The position numbers were made by a program, and so were the translations under genes. A stretch of 64,000 nucleotides of DNA from positions 1 through 64,000 of the forward strand of contig NZ_NRTA01000008.1 in the NCBI RefSeq assembly GCF_002286735.1, written 5' to 3'. The notes beneath the pieces are model-generated. The model ran no database searches and had not been told where the DNA came from. It saw nothing but the letters and a program-made list of their open reading frames with translations. Shown piece by piece: positions 53,037 to 62,893 of this stretch. How positions within the stretch are numbered: the stretch's first letter is position 1; each line of letters starts with the position of its first letter. Source of the DNA: Leptolyngbya sp. BC1307 (lineage in GTDB: Bacteria; Cyanobacteriota; Cyanobacteriia; Phormidesmidales; Phormidesmidaceae).

Positions 53037-53537
53037 TCAGTTAAAGTCCGCCTGAGATTTGGCAGTGGCGACTGTTGGCATAGCCTGAGCATTTGCCTTT
53101 GCCGAGGAATCGATGGTGTCAGAGGTAGCCAGATCGGTGGAGACGGCTTTGGGCAAAGCCAGCAGGGACTTAATTTCGGCGACGACCTGGTCTTGCTCCT
53201 GGCGCAGGGCGTCTAAGCGGGCCATGAGCTGGCTAATTTGTACCTCCTCTTCAGTTGGGGGCGTCATCGTTGCTCGTCGCCATAGCCACTGACTCAGCGC
53301 TAGCGGCAGTTTTAAAACGAAAGTCAGACCCGCCTTCAGGGCGCGCTTAATCAGATCGGCAATAATTTGCAGCAGCGTGATCGTCAGTACCACCGCAGCG
53401 ATCGCCCGAATCGGATGGCTGACCGCAGCTGTGATCGCGCTCTGTAGCTGAGCGGCCAAACTGCCCAGCGTATCTAGAGAGTCAGGCAGACTGGCCCAGG
53501 GCAGCGCCAATGGAAGGTTCAAAGTAATTAGCCACAT
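53037..53537 (-). CDS. Conserved hypothetical membrane-associated protein
   Basis: A 166-residue protein. The start is hydrophobic and signal-like (MWLITLNLPLALPWASLPD). A central span (IRAIAAVVLTITLLQIIADL, residues about 43-62) is followed by a basic amphipathic stretch, a coiled coil (EEEVQISQLMARLDALRQEQ) and a low-complexity tail. Likely one or two membrane spans with a cytoplasmic coiled coil. It is convergent with the metallo-hydrolase gene, touching its stop. Function unknown. Confidence 0.6.
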   Translation of the reverse strand: MWLITLNLPLALPWASLPDSLDTLGSLAAQLQSAITAAVSHPIRAIAAVVLTITLLQIIADLIKRALKAGLTFVLKLPLALSQWLWRRATMTPPTEEEVQISQLMARLDALRQEQDQVVAEIKSLLALPKAVSTDLATSDTIDSSAKANAQAMPTVATAKSQADFN

Positions 53538-53658
53538 GGGGCGTCGCTGATATTTGGTCTATGCTGAAAAGCGATGATGGCGAAGACACTCAGGAATTGC
53601 CTCAGTATCCATTTTCAACACTACAAGGTTTCAACACTGTAAGGAGCGACTGATCGCA

Positions 53659-54201
53659 ATGAGATCTGTTTTGTCTATTTTTTTAACGATTGCTTTAACG
53701 GTGCTGATGAGTCTGAGCATACCGGCTCAAGCGCTGGCCCAGCCAGAACCCTTGGCCGTATTACCAGGCTTGAAGGGCGTTTTTGCCAGCAGTCGCCCCG
53801 ACAATATTGGCGTAAAGGATGGCACGCTCGCTAGCTGCCCGGCTTCGCCTAACTGTGTAGTCAGCCAGGGCGCAGATGAAGACCATGCGATCGCCCCCAT
53901 TTCCTACAGCACAGACCGGGCTACGGCGCGTCAAAGCCTGATCGATATTTTGGGCGTTGTGCCCCGCACCCAAATCATTGAGCAGCAGGACGACTATATT
54001 TTGGCTGAGTCTGAGAGCCGGCTGATGGGCTTTGTCGATGACAGCGAATTTTACTTTCCTGCAGACGAGAAGGTCATTCAGATGCGGGCAGCCGCTCGAC
54101 TGGGTGAGTCAGACCTGGGCGTAAACCGTCGCCGTCTGGAGCAAATTCGCCTAGCCTTTGCAGACTTAGCGCAGCGAACCGCCCAGAGCAATACCCGGTA
54201 G
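53659..54201 (+). CDS. DUF1499 protein, exported
   Basis: A 180-residue protein with a clear signal peptide (residues 1-27, cleavage after AQALA). The mature part has the DUF1499 pattern: SCPASPNCVVSQGADEDH, ISYSTDRATARQSL and DDSEFYFPADEKVIQMRAAAR. The family is periplasmic or thylakoid-lumen in cyanobacteria, role unknown. Conserved Cys in ASCPASPNC could form a disulfide. Convergent with recA across a hairpin. Confidence 0.88.
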   Translation: MRSVLSIFLTIALTVLMSLSIPAQALAQPEPLAVLPGLKGVFASSRPDNIGVKDGTLASCPASPNCVVSQGADEDHAIAPISYSTDRATARQSLIDILGVVPRTQIIEQQDDYILAESESRLMGFVDDSEFYFPADEKVIQMRAAARLGESDLGVNRRRLEQIRLAFADLAQRTAQSNTR

Positions 54202-54212
54202 CAATCCGCTGT

Positions 54213-54254
54213 GCCTGTTCCTTTTTTCAGAAGCCTAGCGCTAGCTGAACAGGC
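54213..54254. terminator. Hairpin between convergent DUF1499 gene and recA
   Basis: GCCTGTTC (54213-54220) pairs perfectly with GAACAGGC (54247-54254). A T-run lies at the base of the loop. Confidence 0.5.
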
Positions 54255-54269
54255 GAATTGTTCAGAGGG

Positions 54270-55412
54270 CTACTGAGCCTTACTTTTGCTGCGACCTTTT
54301 TTGCTGGCCTTCTCTTCAGCCTCAGCAACGACTTCCTCAACCTCTTCTTGCATCTCGACATCAACTTCGACGGGTTCAATCACCTCGCTTTCAGTCTCGG
54401 GCTCGATGGGAATCGCTTCAGGCTTGAGCTTGGTCATCACCTGAGCTTTGACCTTGGCGGCAAATTCGGGGTCTTCTTTCATGCGGATGATGGTGTTATC
54501 GCGGCCCTGCCCCACGTTCGCACCTTCAAAGCTATACCAGGCCCCTTTGCGCACGACAATATCGTACTCTTCGGCAATGTCTAGCAGGCAGCCCAGGGTG
54601 GAGATGCCTTCACCAAAAATGATGTCAAATTCAGCGATGCGGAAGGGCGGCGCGACTTTGTTTTTGGCAACCTTTACTTTGACGCGGATACCGAACTGGT
54701 CATTGCCCTTTTTCAGCGTCTGAATGCGGCGAATGTCTAGCCGGACAGAGGCGTAAAATTTCAGTGCGTTGCCGCCGGTCGTGGTTTCGGGGTTGCCGTA
54801 GGTGACGCCAATTTTCAGGCGCAGCTGGTTGAGAAAAATTACCGTACACTTCGATTTGCCGATGTTCCCGGTGATTTTTCGCAGTGCCTGGCTCATCAAC
54901 CGGGCCTGCAAACCCATGTGCGAGTCACCCATCTCACCTTCGATTTCGGCACGAGGGGTAAGGGCCGCAACTGAATCGATCACGATCAGGTCAACGGCAG
55001 AAGAGCGAACGAGCTGGTCGCAAATTTCCAGACCCATTTCGCCGGTATCGGGCTGCGAGATCAGCAGGTCTTCGACGTTAACGCCTAAAGCAGCCGCGTA
55101 GTAAGGGTCGAGCGCGTGCTCTGCGTCAATAAAGGCGGCGACGCCCCCCTGCTGCTGAATTTCGGCGATCGCATGCAGCGCTAGCGTCGTTTTACCCGAA
55201 CTCTCCGGGCCGTAAATTTCAATCACTCTGCCTTTGGGCAGACCGCCACCGAGCGCCATATCGAGCGTGAGCGCGCCGGTGGGAATAGTTTCTACATGCA
55301 TACGGCTGGCTTCACCTAACCGCATAATGGAGCCCTTGCCAAAGTTGCGCTCAATCTGGGTGAGCACTGAGGTCAGGGCTTTTTGCCTGTCGGAAGAAGC
55401 GTTGGCAGCCAT
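54270..55412 (-). CDS. recA: Recombinase A
   Basis: A 380-residue recombinase for homologous repair and SOS induction. Walker [10 protein letters not shown] (residues about 69-77), Walker [13 protein letters not shown] and the DNA-binding loop with [15 protein letters not shown] are intact. The C-terminal tail is long and acidic (about 40 residues, Glu/Val-rich) and ends in Lys/Ser, as in many cyanobacteria. The start has AAAGGA 14 bp upstream. A candidate LexA box lies about 85 bp upstream. Confidence 0.97.
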   Translation of the reverse strand: MAANASSDRQKALTSVLTQIERNFGKGSIMRLGEASRMHVETIPTGALTLDMALGGGLPKGRVIEIYGPESSGKTTLALHAIAEIQQQGGVAAFIDAEHALDPYYAAALGVNVEDLLISQPDTGEMGLEICDQLVRSSAVDLIVIDSVAALTPRAEIEGEMGDSHMGLQARLMSQALRKITGNIGKSKCTVIFLNQLRLKIGVTYGNPETTTGGNALKFYASVRLDIRRIQTLKKGNDQFGIRVKVKVAKNKVAPPFRIAEFDIIFGEGISTLGCLLDIAEEYDIVVRKGAWYSFEGANVGQGRDNTIIRMKEDPEFAAKVKAQVMTKLKPEAIPIEPETESEVIEPVEVDVEMQEEVEEVVAEAEEKASKKGRSKSKAQ

Positions 55413-55497
55413 AGGTGTGTCCGAGGATTCCTTTGAGTTTGCGTTGAGGGAGGGGGAGTGAAAAGGTTGATTAGATAAAATTCGCTATACTAATTTT

Positions 55498-55511
55498 AGT
55501 ACACTTGAACT
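55498..55511. promoter_or_regulatory. Candidate LexA box upstream of recA
   Basis: AGTACACTTGAACT fits the cyanobacterial LexA consensus RGTACNNNDGTWCB with one mismatch. It overlaps promoter-like TATACT and a 10-bp repeat ACTTGAACTA. The remaining 55413-55806 spacer holds CCTGA(T/C)AATAGC three times (55604-55639) and no gene. Confidence 0.5.
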
Positions 55512-55603
55512 AACTTGAACTAACTTGACATCGATAAATTAGCGCTTGGGGGTCTGCCAGCCTGTCTACTCCAGTTTATCTAGCAACGGCATCTATAGAT
55601 GAG

Positions 55604-55639
55604 CCTGATAATAGCCCTGACAATAGCCCTGACAATAGC
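55604..55639. repeat. 12-bp tandem repeat (3 copies)
   Basis: CCTGA(T/C)AATAGC occurs three times in a row in the spacer between recA and the 63-residue gene. Confidence 0.9.
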
Positions 55640-55806
55640 GCAGTCTACCGCTTACTTGCAGGGGGCTCTTTACACCCTATATATGTATAAATTAAAGATG
55701 AATTAGGATGACATACTGAGTGACCGGGCGACTAATTTTGAGAGATTGGGTTCAAGGGTGATGCGCGATCGCGACCGTCCTTTTTACATACCTTACGCTT
55801 CAAATC

Positions 55807-55998
55807 ATGCAAGACTGTGAACTCGTCGATGTTTTGACCTATCCCGGCTGGGCGATCGCCATTGGTCGCACTGCGCTGGGCTATCGCTGCTGGGTATTTA
55901 CGCCCGACTTTACGGTGCTAGATGACGGAGAATTTTATCCGACCAGTGAAGCCGCTGCTGAAACAGCCCGCTGTTTGATTATCGATTCTAGAGAATAA
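55807..55998 (+). CDS. Small conserved hypothetical protein
   Basis: A 63-residue protein (DCELVDVLTYPGWAIAIGRT, then CWVFTPDFTVLDDGEFYPTS) with a compact beta-rich pattern and a helical end. It is complete but has no recognised family or clear ribosome site. Convergent with the GH15 gene. Confidence 0.6.
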   Translation: MQDCELVDVLTYPGWAIAIGRTALGYRCWVFTPDFTVLDDGEFYPTSEAAAETARCLIIDSRE

Positions 55999-56044
55999 TT
56001 CTAGAAAATATTAGAAGAAACAGCGCTCTTAGTCCCGCCGCCAG

Positions 56045-58042
56045 CTATTTTTCGAGAGCTTCACTGAGGTTCCAGGCCGCACTGATTAGCGCAATATGAG
56101 TAAAGGCTTGCGGAAAATTGCCTAATGCTTCGCCGCTGATGCCGGTTTCTTCGGCATAGAGACCGAGATGGTTAGCGTAGGTGAGCATTTCTTCAAAGAT
56201 CCGGCGGGCTTCGTCGAGCTGCTCAGGATCGGCTCCGCCTGCGCGGGTCAGAGCTTCAACCAGCCAGAAAGTACAGAGGTTAAAGGTGCCTTCTTCTCCG
56301 GTCAAACCATCGCTAGATTCGCCACTGTCGAGAGAGTTATAGCGATACACCAGGCTATTGGCAGTGAGCCCACCCTCCTGCGGTGGTTTTTTGACAGCGC
56401 GGATGGTTTTCAGCATTTTAGGATCGCTCGGGGCCATGAAGAAAACCAGTGGCATAATCAAGCAGCCCGCATCGAGGTCTTTTTCGCCATAGGCTTGGAC
56501 AAACGCCTGACGGTCTTCGTCCCAGCCTTTTTCTAAGATTTCTTCGTAGATTTCATCTCTGACTTTTTCCCAGCGCGATCGCTCTGCCGGAAAAGATCGG
56601 CTCTCGGCAAGGCGTAATCCTCGGTCAACGGCGACCCAGCACATCAGCCGGGAATACACATGATCTTTCTTACCGCCGCGTGACTCCCAAACGCCTTGAT
56701 CTTTACGCTGCCAGTTGTCGCACACCCAGTTGGTCAAATAGCGCAGATGAACCCAAAAATCATAGGAGATAAATTCACCATATTTGTTGTAAAGATAGGC
56801 TGAATCCATCAGCTCGCCGCAGATATCGAGCTGGAGCTGCTCAAAAGCACTGTTACCGATGCGCACAGGCTGAGATCCCTTGTAGCCCTCTAAGTGATCG
56901 AGAAAGTCTTCTTCTAGATCTAACTTACCGTCGATGCGGTACATGACTTCTAAACTGCCGCCTTCACCTAGCTCCTGGCAGCGGGCTTCTAACCAGCCCA
57001 TAAAGTCTCTTGCTTCGGTTGTAAAGCCAATGCGCATCAGGGCATAGACGGTAAAGGCCGCGTCTCGAATCCAGGTGTAGCGGTAGTCCCAGTTACGCTT
57101 GCCGCCTACATGCTCTGGCAGGCTAGTTGTTGGGGCGGCAATGATGGCACCGGTTGGTTCGTAGGTCATCAGCTTGAGAGCTAGGGCCGAGCGCTCCACC
57201 TGTCTGCGCCAGCGGCCAGTGTAGACACACTGTGAAAGCCATTTCCGCCAGTAATGAGTGGTCTCATTGAAAAACTGTTCAGCCGTTTGGTTGAGATTTT
57301 CGAGCTGCGTCTGAGAAAGTGAGAGCGCAGGCTGAATTTGACCATCTTGCTGTCTGGCCTTTTGGGTGTTGATGGGTCGATCTGACTTCTCTTCTATCTC
57401 CTCGTAATCAGCTATTTCACAGTCATCACTCTGATTGGTGGCTGGCTTAAAGATAAAAGTTGCTGTTTCTCCTTCCTTGAGAGTGAACTCGGCAAAAGCG
57501 CCTTTGTCGTTAATGGTCAGCGGCACCTCGGTAACGAGTTCAAAGCATTGGCACTGCGCCTCAGCAGGATTTTCAACTGGGTCATTATCGCCTTTGCAAG
57601 GATCTTCATCGCAAAAAAATCTAACGCCTGTGTCTGTTGTTATGGTTTTATGAGCGGCGCGGCCATAGTCAAAGGCGGGGTAGCACTCAGCGCGAAAAGA
57701 GATTTCTTTGCGAACGGTGCGCACCTGACGAACAATCCAGTTATGTACGGTCGAGTTGCCCAGAGGCATAAAGTCAACCACTTCGCCCACCCCGCAGTCA
57801 CAGAGAAAGCGGGTGATCAAGATGTTGGTTTCGGGATAATAAAATTGCTTGTGGTTGTCTTGTGACACCGTTGACTCAATTTTGAAGTGGCCGCCTTTTT
57901 GGCCGTCTAGAATGGCCGCAAATATGCTGGGTGAGTCGTGACGAGGATGACAAAACCAGTCAATAGAGGCATTCAGCCCAACTAGCGCAGTCGTGCGCAT
58001 GTTGCCAATAAGGCCATAGTTCTCAATGGGCTGATAGCTCAC
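56045..58042 (-). CDS. Glycoside hydrolase family 15 protein (glucoamylase/trehalase-like)
   Basis: A 665-residue cytoplasmic enzyme. The N-terminal trehalase-like domain starts [20 protein letters not shown]. The catalytic (alpha/alpha)6 barrel has [20 protein letters not shown] and the second acid region near [20 protein letters not shown]. Family members split alpha-glucosides or trehalose; the exact substrate cannot be read. There is an acidic insert of about 60 residues ([14 protein letters not shown]) in the N-terminal domain. It is transcribed alone. Confidence 0.9.
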   Translation of the reverse strand: MSYQPIENYGLIGNMRTTALVGLNASIDWFCHPRHDSPSIFAAILDGQKGGHFKIESTVSQDNHKQFYYPETNILITRFLCDCGVGEVVDFMPLGNSTVHNWIVRQVRTVRKEISFRAECYPAFDYGRAAHKTITTDTGVRFFCDEDPCKGDNDPVENPAEAQCQCFELVTEVPLTINDKGAFAEFTLKEGETATFIFKPATNQSDDCEIADYEEIEEKSDRPINTQKARQQDGQIQPALSLSQTQLENLNQTAEQFFNETTHYWRKWLSQCVYTGRWRRQVERSALALKLMTYEPTGAIIAAPTTSLPEHVGGKRNWDYRYTWIRDAAFTVYALMRIGFTTEARDFMGWLEARCQELGEGGSLEVMYRIDGKLDLEEDFLDHLEGYKGSQPVRIGNSAFEQLQLDICGELMDSAYLYNKYGEFISYDFWVHLRYLTNWVCDNWQRKDQGVWESRGGKKDHVYSRLMCWVAVDRGLRLAESRSFPAERSRWEKVRDEIYEEILEKGWDEDRQAFVQAYGEKDLDAGCLIMPLVFFMAPSDPKMLKTIRAVKKPPQEGGLTANSLVYRYNSLDSGESSDGLTGEEGTFNLCTFWLVEALTRAGGADPEQLDEARRIFEEMLTYANHLGLYAEETGISGEALGNFPQAFTHIALISAAWNLSEALEK

Positions 58043-58213
58043 AAAAATCCCTGCCGGTATAACTTTCTCGCCTTATTTTATGCCATTCCGCAATATTTCC
58101 TGTGTGGATCAAAGAGTGCGATCGCAACTTCTACCTTTCGAGCCGTTTGTCGCTTCACCATAACGCTCTGAAGGCTGGTTTCTCAGCGACAACCCTATCT
58201 CTTTAGAGCGGTT

Positions 58214-59146
58214 TTATGGACTGTCAGGTTCTGTCAGGTCAAACCGTTTGGGGTAGGGCAGGTTGTGTTTGGTAAATTCCTTTTTGGCGCGAACGGTGAG
58301 GTCAGTCGCGTAGTCAAATTCGTCGCGAGCATCTAGCGGGTATGAGCGCAGCTTAAACAGACTGCCCCAGCTATGGTCTGACATCACCACTTTAATTGGC
58401 AGCTTCAGATGGGTGTATTTGCTGGTATAAGCAATGCGATACAGAATGTTTTCAACCTGCTCGGGGTTGGCTTCGTGCGCCAGGTAAAATTCGGTAACGA
58501 CCTGCGCTTCTAACTTGCCCACGTTAGCGTTAGAGACAGAGTTAGTCCAAATATAATTGTGCGGGACGGTGACAATGTTGTCGCTAGGGGTGCGCAGGCG
58601 AATGCCCCGGAGACCGTAGTTGACAACTTCGCCATATTCGTCGTCTATGGCAATGCGATCGCCCACCCGATAAGGCGCTTCAAACAGCCCTACAATGCCC
58701 GCAATCACCGAGCTAGCATAGTCTTTAAAGGCAAAACCCAGCGCGACTGCTACGGTACCGGTAACAGCTAGCACATTGTCTCGCGAGAGATTTAAAAACA
58801 TGTTCATCAGCGTAATGATGGTGACCATCATCACAAAGGTGCGCACAAAAGGCTTAAACTGCTTGATTTGCAAGCGGTTGTGCCTGGCTACCCGCTCTGA
58901 GATAGTCACGACCAGCCAGTCTACTGTTTTGATGATGACATAGGCTACAACGATGACAATCGCCGCCTGCAAAATTTTTGGCCCAGTAATCTTAGTGAGA
59001 ATCTCTCTGGTTTGATTGGCCGTTTCGCTAGCGGCTTCTCCTGCACTCTGGGCGGCACCCTTGGCAGCATCACCGGCTTTTTCTCCGGTTGATTGAGCAA
59101 GCAGCAGCAGACCTAGATATTGACTATTCACGATAGAATTCACCAT
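58214..59146 (-). CDS. MscS-family mechanosensitive channel (downstream member of pair)
   Basis: A 310-residue membrane protein. An Ala/Gly-rich start precedes two to three membrane spans (IVIVVAYVIIKTVDWLV; FVMMVTIITLMNMFLNL). The pore helix and MscS core follow: LAVTGTVAVALGFAFKDYAS, GLFEAPYRVGDRI and VTVPHNYIWTNSVSN. It opens under membrane tension to release solutes. It ends a three-gene minus-strand cluster with another MscS and an unknown gene between them. Confidence 0.9.
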   Translation of the reverse strand: MVNSIVNSQYLGLLLLAQSTGEKAGDAAKGAAQSAGEAASETANQTREILTKITGPKILQAAIVIVVAYVIIKTVDWLVVTISERVARHNRLQIKQFKPFVRTFVMMVTIITLMNMFLNLSRDNVLAVTGTVAVALGFAFKDYASSVIAGIVGLFEAPYRVGDRIAIDDEYGEVVNYGLRGIRLRTPSDNIVTVPHNYIWTNSVSNANVGKLEAQVVTEFYLAHEANPEQVENILYRIAYTSKYTHLKLPIKVVMSDHSWGSLFKLRSYPLDARDEFDYATDLTVRAKKEFTKHNLPYPKRFDLTEPDSP

Positions 59147-59171
59147 TGACGACTACTCTCCTTACTAGGCC

Positions 59172-60620
59172 CTAAGGCATCTCAATGATGAAATTGTTCT
59201 TAGCCAGCTCGCGACGGAGCTTGGGATAGTGAACCGGATTAGCCTTAATGACTTTTCCCTTTTGCTCAATCACGCCGGTTTTACGCAGTACCTGCACCTG
59301 ATTGTTGACAATCTGAGGGGCATCACCCAAGCTCTCCGCCATCGCCCGAATGGTCAGGTCGCCATGGAGCATTAGGGAGTAAAGCAAATACATATCGCTT
59401 TGGTCGAGTTCAGGCAGAGGGGGCAGCTTAGGAATGCCAGCGACCATTTGGCGATCGCCTTGCGGCTTATCCTTTTCTGGCGTTTCTTTGCCGGCCTGCT
59501 TTTCGGTCTCTATAGCCTCGGCTTCTACAGACTCGTCTGCTTGCTGCTCTAGCTCTGCCCCCTCTTTGCAGCGCAAAGACTTGATAAATAGCTGTACAGC
59601 TACTACGCTCACGCCGTCGGAGATATCGGCTAACCGCTCAAAGTAATCGCGCTCTGGGCTTTCGTCTGCCTCTTCATGGACATCTTCCGGCGTAAACTCG
59701 TCTTTAATCGCGCGCACTGAGGATTGCAGCGTGGCGCTCACTTCCTGACTAATTTCAGAAATTGCTTCAATGGGTTTATCTGCCGAAACATCTATTTCTA
59801 GCAGGCTGTCTGGATGCTTAAGACGCTTGTGCAGCGCCGCGTCACTGAAGTGGATATCGAACTGATCGACAATAGGTCTAAGCCAGTTTTGCAGCTCTTG
59901 GCCTGTCAGCTTAGGAAGGATTACCGTCTCGCCGCAGTAAGCGTGAAACTTGAGCGTTGATTTGAGGTATTCCCAGCTCACCATACCGCTACCAATCACC
60001 CAAAACTGCGAGCGGTCTTCTAGCAGCGTATCGCGCAGATAGTCTACCCCGTTCAAACCTTCAGCACTGCGTAAAAAGCACCAGCCTAGATTGGGAATGA
60101 CCGCTAAGTTTTTGCCGTCTCTCTGCTCCAGTCTGTCTGAGGTTTGACTGACGCGATCGCTCGCTGAATCGCTTTCTGAAGCTTCAGCATCAGACCAGCC
60201 TAACTCTTCTCGAAGCTGCTGCTCAATTGACTTAGCCTCGGGCGGGCGCTCTACCCAGCCTAAGAGATTGACTGGCAGCAGCTCGTCATGAACATCTCGG
60301 TTGCCTAGAGTGTCAACCAGGATGCGAGAGACCGAAGTTACCGACGTGCTCAAAATCACCATAGAATTGGCTGACGTGCGGGGCCGGTCTTGCCATTGAG
60401 AAATCGCTTCATCCAAAGCATCTAAAACAGCCGCTTGTTCGCGAGGAGGAGTAGGCAGTGCTTCAACTGCTGCTGTGAGCGCCTCGGCCAGCTCGTCAGG
60501 CATCTGAGAGAGCGCTTCTTCAGGCTGCGGTTTATACTGCGGATCTTTGGCAAACCGCTTCACCCTGAAAGCACGCCTCTCAAGTAGCCAGTCCTTAAAC
60601 TTTGTAATTCGATTGGCCAT
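59172..60620 (-). CDS. Unknown protein between two MscS genes; AAA-like fold with C-terminal winged helix
   Basis: A 482-residue cytoplasmic protein without membrane spans. The middle (AVIPNLGWCFLRSAEGLNG, SQFWVIGSGMVSWEYL, VILPKLTGQELQNWL) resembles an AAA+-like core with its lid, but no Walker A is present. An acidic Glu-rich insert (about 360-395) is followed by a C-terminal winged-helix segment (LYSLMLHGDLTIRAMAESLG, with VLRKTGVIEQKG). Its position 25 bp before one MscS gene and about 100 bp after another suggests a channel-linked regulator or scaffold. Confidence 0.6.
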   Translation of the reverse strand: MANRITKFKDWLLERRAFRVKRFAKDPQYKPQPEEALSQMPDELAEALTAAVEALPTPPREQAAVLDALDEAISQWQDRPRTSANSMVILSTSVTSVSRILVDTLGNRDVHDELLPVNLLGWVERPPEAKSIEQQLREELGWSDAEASESDSASDRVSQTSDRLEQRDGKNLAVIPNLGWCFLRSAEGLNGVDYLRDTLLEDRSQFWVIGSGMVSWEYLKSTLKFHAYCGETVILPKLTGQELQNWLRPIVDQFDIHFSDAALHKRLKHPDSLLEIDVSADKPIEAISEISQEVSATLQSSVRAIKDEFTPEDVHEEADESPERDYFERLADISDGVSVVAVQLFIKSLRCKEGAELEQQADESVEAEAIETEKQAGKETPEKDKPQGDRQMVAGIPKLPPLPELDQSDMYLLYSLMLHGDLTIRAMAESLGDAPQIVNNQVQVLRKTGVIEQKGKVIKANPVHYPKLRRELAKNNFIIEMP

Positions 60621-60719
60621 TAACGATGATCAGGCGCTGACTTGGCTAACTTAGTCCGCTCTAAACGCTGGTTTAAAGTTTGGAAAAACATCTTCTATTA
60701 TGCTCCTACTATTATGCTT

Positions 60720-61730
60720 CTATTGGTGGTTGCTTTGTTTTGCGGGGTCAGTTTGACGCTGGCTGCGCTGATTCTGCACCATCGTTAATACCGAGCGAGA
60801 CAGGTTGAGGGCGCGGGGTGGGTCACTCTTAGGTGAAACCGGCCAGCCTTCTCGCTGCCGGGATCTATCGCCATCGGTTTCTTCGGTTTGGTCGTGAAAG
60901 AGAATTTGCTGAGTGGGAAAGGGTAAATCAATACCAGCAGCGACCAGCTGGTTACAGATATTCTCTAGCACCCAGTCCATTGAGGCCACCGCATCGGCGC
61001 GGCGCGGCGGCTCTATCCACCAGCGGGCGCGAATATTAATAGTACTGTCGGCCAGCTCCACAACCAGCGCTTCAGGCTTGGGATCTTCAAGCACTTCCGG
61101 GCGACTGTTGAGCGTTTCTAAAATAATGTCTTTAGCGCGGGCAATATCATCGCCGTAGCCAATGCCGATGTCATACTGCAAGCGGCGGTGATCATAGGCA
61201 GTATTGACCATGACGGCGTTGGTAAATAGCTCCGCGTTGGGGATGACCACTCGCCGACCGTCGTAGGTGCGAATGGTAGTGGCGCGCGTTTCGATATGTT
61301 CGACCGTGCCTTCAAAATCTTTGAAGACAATTTGATCGTCGAGTCGAAAGGGCTCGGTGATCAAAATCAGAATGCCCGCCAGAAAGTTTTGTAGAATGTC
61401 TTTGAAGGCAAAACCGATAGCGACACCGCCGATACCCAAGGTCGCTAGCGCGTCAGCCGGATTGAAAGAAGGAAAGATAATAGTAGCCGCGACTAGAAAG
61501 CCGAGAATGATCAGTCCGCCTTGAGACAATCGCCCGAAAACTAGCCCAATATTTCTCGTGTCGCGGTTTTGCGTGCGCTGGCGGACAAAGCTGCGGAGAA
61601 TCTTGCCAATCAGCCAAAAAACAATGAAGACAACCAGGCCAATGACTAGGTTGGGGATAAGGGCGATCGCCCCCTGAACCATGCTGACAATCTTGTCCGA
61701 TGCGGCTGAGAGCGAGATGTTATCTTCCAC
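60720..61730 (-). CDS. MscS-family mechanosensitive channel (upstream member of pair)
   Basis: A 336-residue channel: three N-terminal spans (LIPNLVIGLVVFIVFWLIGK and following), pore region LATLGIGGVAIGFAFKDILQ, beta domain FRLDDQIVFKDFEG with VVIPNAELFTNAV, and a basic Gln/Arg-rich tail. It is close in size to E. coli MscS with an added tail. It heads the minus-strand cluster and is divergent from the EamA transporter. Confidence 0.92.
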   Translation of the reverse strand: MEDNISLSAASDKIVSMVQGAIALIPNLVIGLVVFIVFWLIGKILRSFVRQRTQNRDTRNIGLVFGRLSQGGLIILGFLVAATIIFPSFNPADALATLGIGGVAIGFAFKDILQNFLAGILILITEPFRLDDQIVFKDFEGTVEHIETRATTIRTYDGRRVVIPNAELFTNAVMVNTAYDHRRLQYDIGIGYGDDIARAKDIILETLNSRPEVLEDPKPEALVVELADSTINIRARWWIEPPRRADAVASMDWVLENICNQLVAAGIDLPFPTQQILFHDQTEETDGDRSRQREGWPVSPKSDPPRALNLSRSVLTMVQNQRSQRQTDPAKQSNHQ

Positions 61731-61838
61731 TAACTTGTTTTAATATCCATTATCTATACTCTGACACCCTACAGGGACGAATACCGCTGCTAACTCTACC
61801 CTAAGATAGGGGTGCAAACGTTCTGGCACAGTTTGGCA

Positions 61839-62756
61839 ATGGTGACTACGCCCCGCGCGTCTGCTCTGGCCTGGGGCTGTTTAGCGGCATTCACCTGGGG
61901 CCTGACGGGGAGCTTTATTAAGCTGCTGCCTGGCTTTTCAACCGTTGAGGTTTTAGCCGTTCGGATTTTGATAGCCTTTGCTGTTACGCTACCGATCTTT
62001 TTGGTCCAGCCGGGGCTGCTGTCGGCGTCTTTAGCCTTAGTGCGCAGGCCAGTTGGTATTTTGCTCTCTAGTCTGATGGTGTTTTACTACCTGTTTGCAG
62101 TGCGGGCATTTCAGCTAGCGCCAGTAAGCGATGTGACGCTAATGGTCGGGCTGTCGCCGATTTTGGGTCTGGCTTTTAAGCTGTTAACCAGAAAAGCGCT
62201 GGTGCGTTCAGAAATCGTCGGGGCGCTGACTGCGTTTGCCGGGTTGCTGCTGTTTGTCTTGCCCAAACTGCAAGGGGCTGCGGGCGATCGCAAGACGTAT
62301 TTAACCGGTCTGTGTTTTGCTGCGCTCGCCGCCTGTGTTTCACTCGGCTATGCGGCCCTCTTTAAGCACTGCGCCGCTAGTAAAGTTTCGCTGAGTCCGA
62401 TTGCAGTCTCCTGTACGACTTTTGCGATTGGCTCAGTAGCGATCGCCCCCATTGCCCTGGTCAGCTCGCCCGCCCTCTTAAGCAAACTAGCGCAGCCTCA
62501 TGCGCTCACGATTGCGCTTAGCCTGGGGATTGTCTCAACGGTCGTGCCGACCTTTTGCTACAGCTATGCGGCCAAGCATTTGCCGCCCGTGTTGACGACT
62601 GGGCTCAATTTGCTTGTCCCGATTTTCGCCGCCCTACTGGCCTTCTTTTTGCTGGGTGAAACACTGCCGGGGCTTAGCATGGTGGGCGCAGTTCTGGTTT
62701 TAGTTGGCGTTATGGTACTTTCTACCGCTCGGCTAGGGGCTAGCCTTGAGCGATAA
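61839..62756 (+). CDS. EamA/DMT-family transporter
   Basis: A 305-residue inner-membrane carrier with ten membrane spans in two EamA repeats (WGCLAAFTWGLTGSFIKLLP; VSLGYAALFKHCAASKV). The second-repeat signature LVPIFAALLAFFLLGETLPG is clear. Such proteins export metabolites or amino acids; the substrate is unknown. The open frame begins at GTG 61812, but I favour ATG 61839, which starts just before the first span. Confidence 0.88.
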   Translation: MVTTPRASALAWGCLAAFTWGLTGSFIKLLPGFSTVEVLAVRILIAFAVTLPIFLVQPGLLSASLALVRRPVGILLSSLMVFYYLFAVRAFQLAPVSDVTLMVGLSPILGLAFKLLTRKALVRSEIVGALTAFAGLLLFVLPKLQGAAGDRKTYLTGLCFAALAACVSLGYAALFKHCAASKVSLSPIAVSCTTFAIGSVAIAPIALVSSPALLSKLAQPHALTIALSLGIVSTVVPTFCYSYAAKHLPPVLTTGLNLLVPIFAALLAFFLLGETLPGLSMVGAVLVLVGVMVLSTARLGASLER

Positions 62757-62893
62757 CATCGGGGCGTAGCAGCACAAAGTCCCAATAGAGCACGACCCGG
62801 CATGGTATCGGCGATCGCCTTTGTCATACTCTATCTGAGGGCGCTGAAATATCGATTCAAGACAATACAGGGACGGTACTGTAAGGGTCTCCC

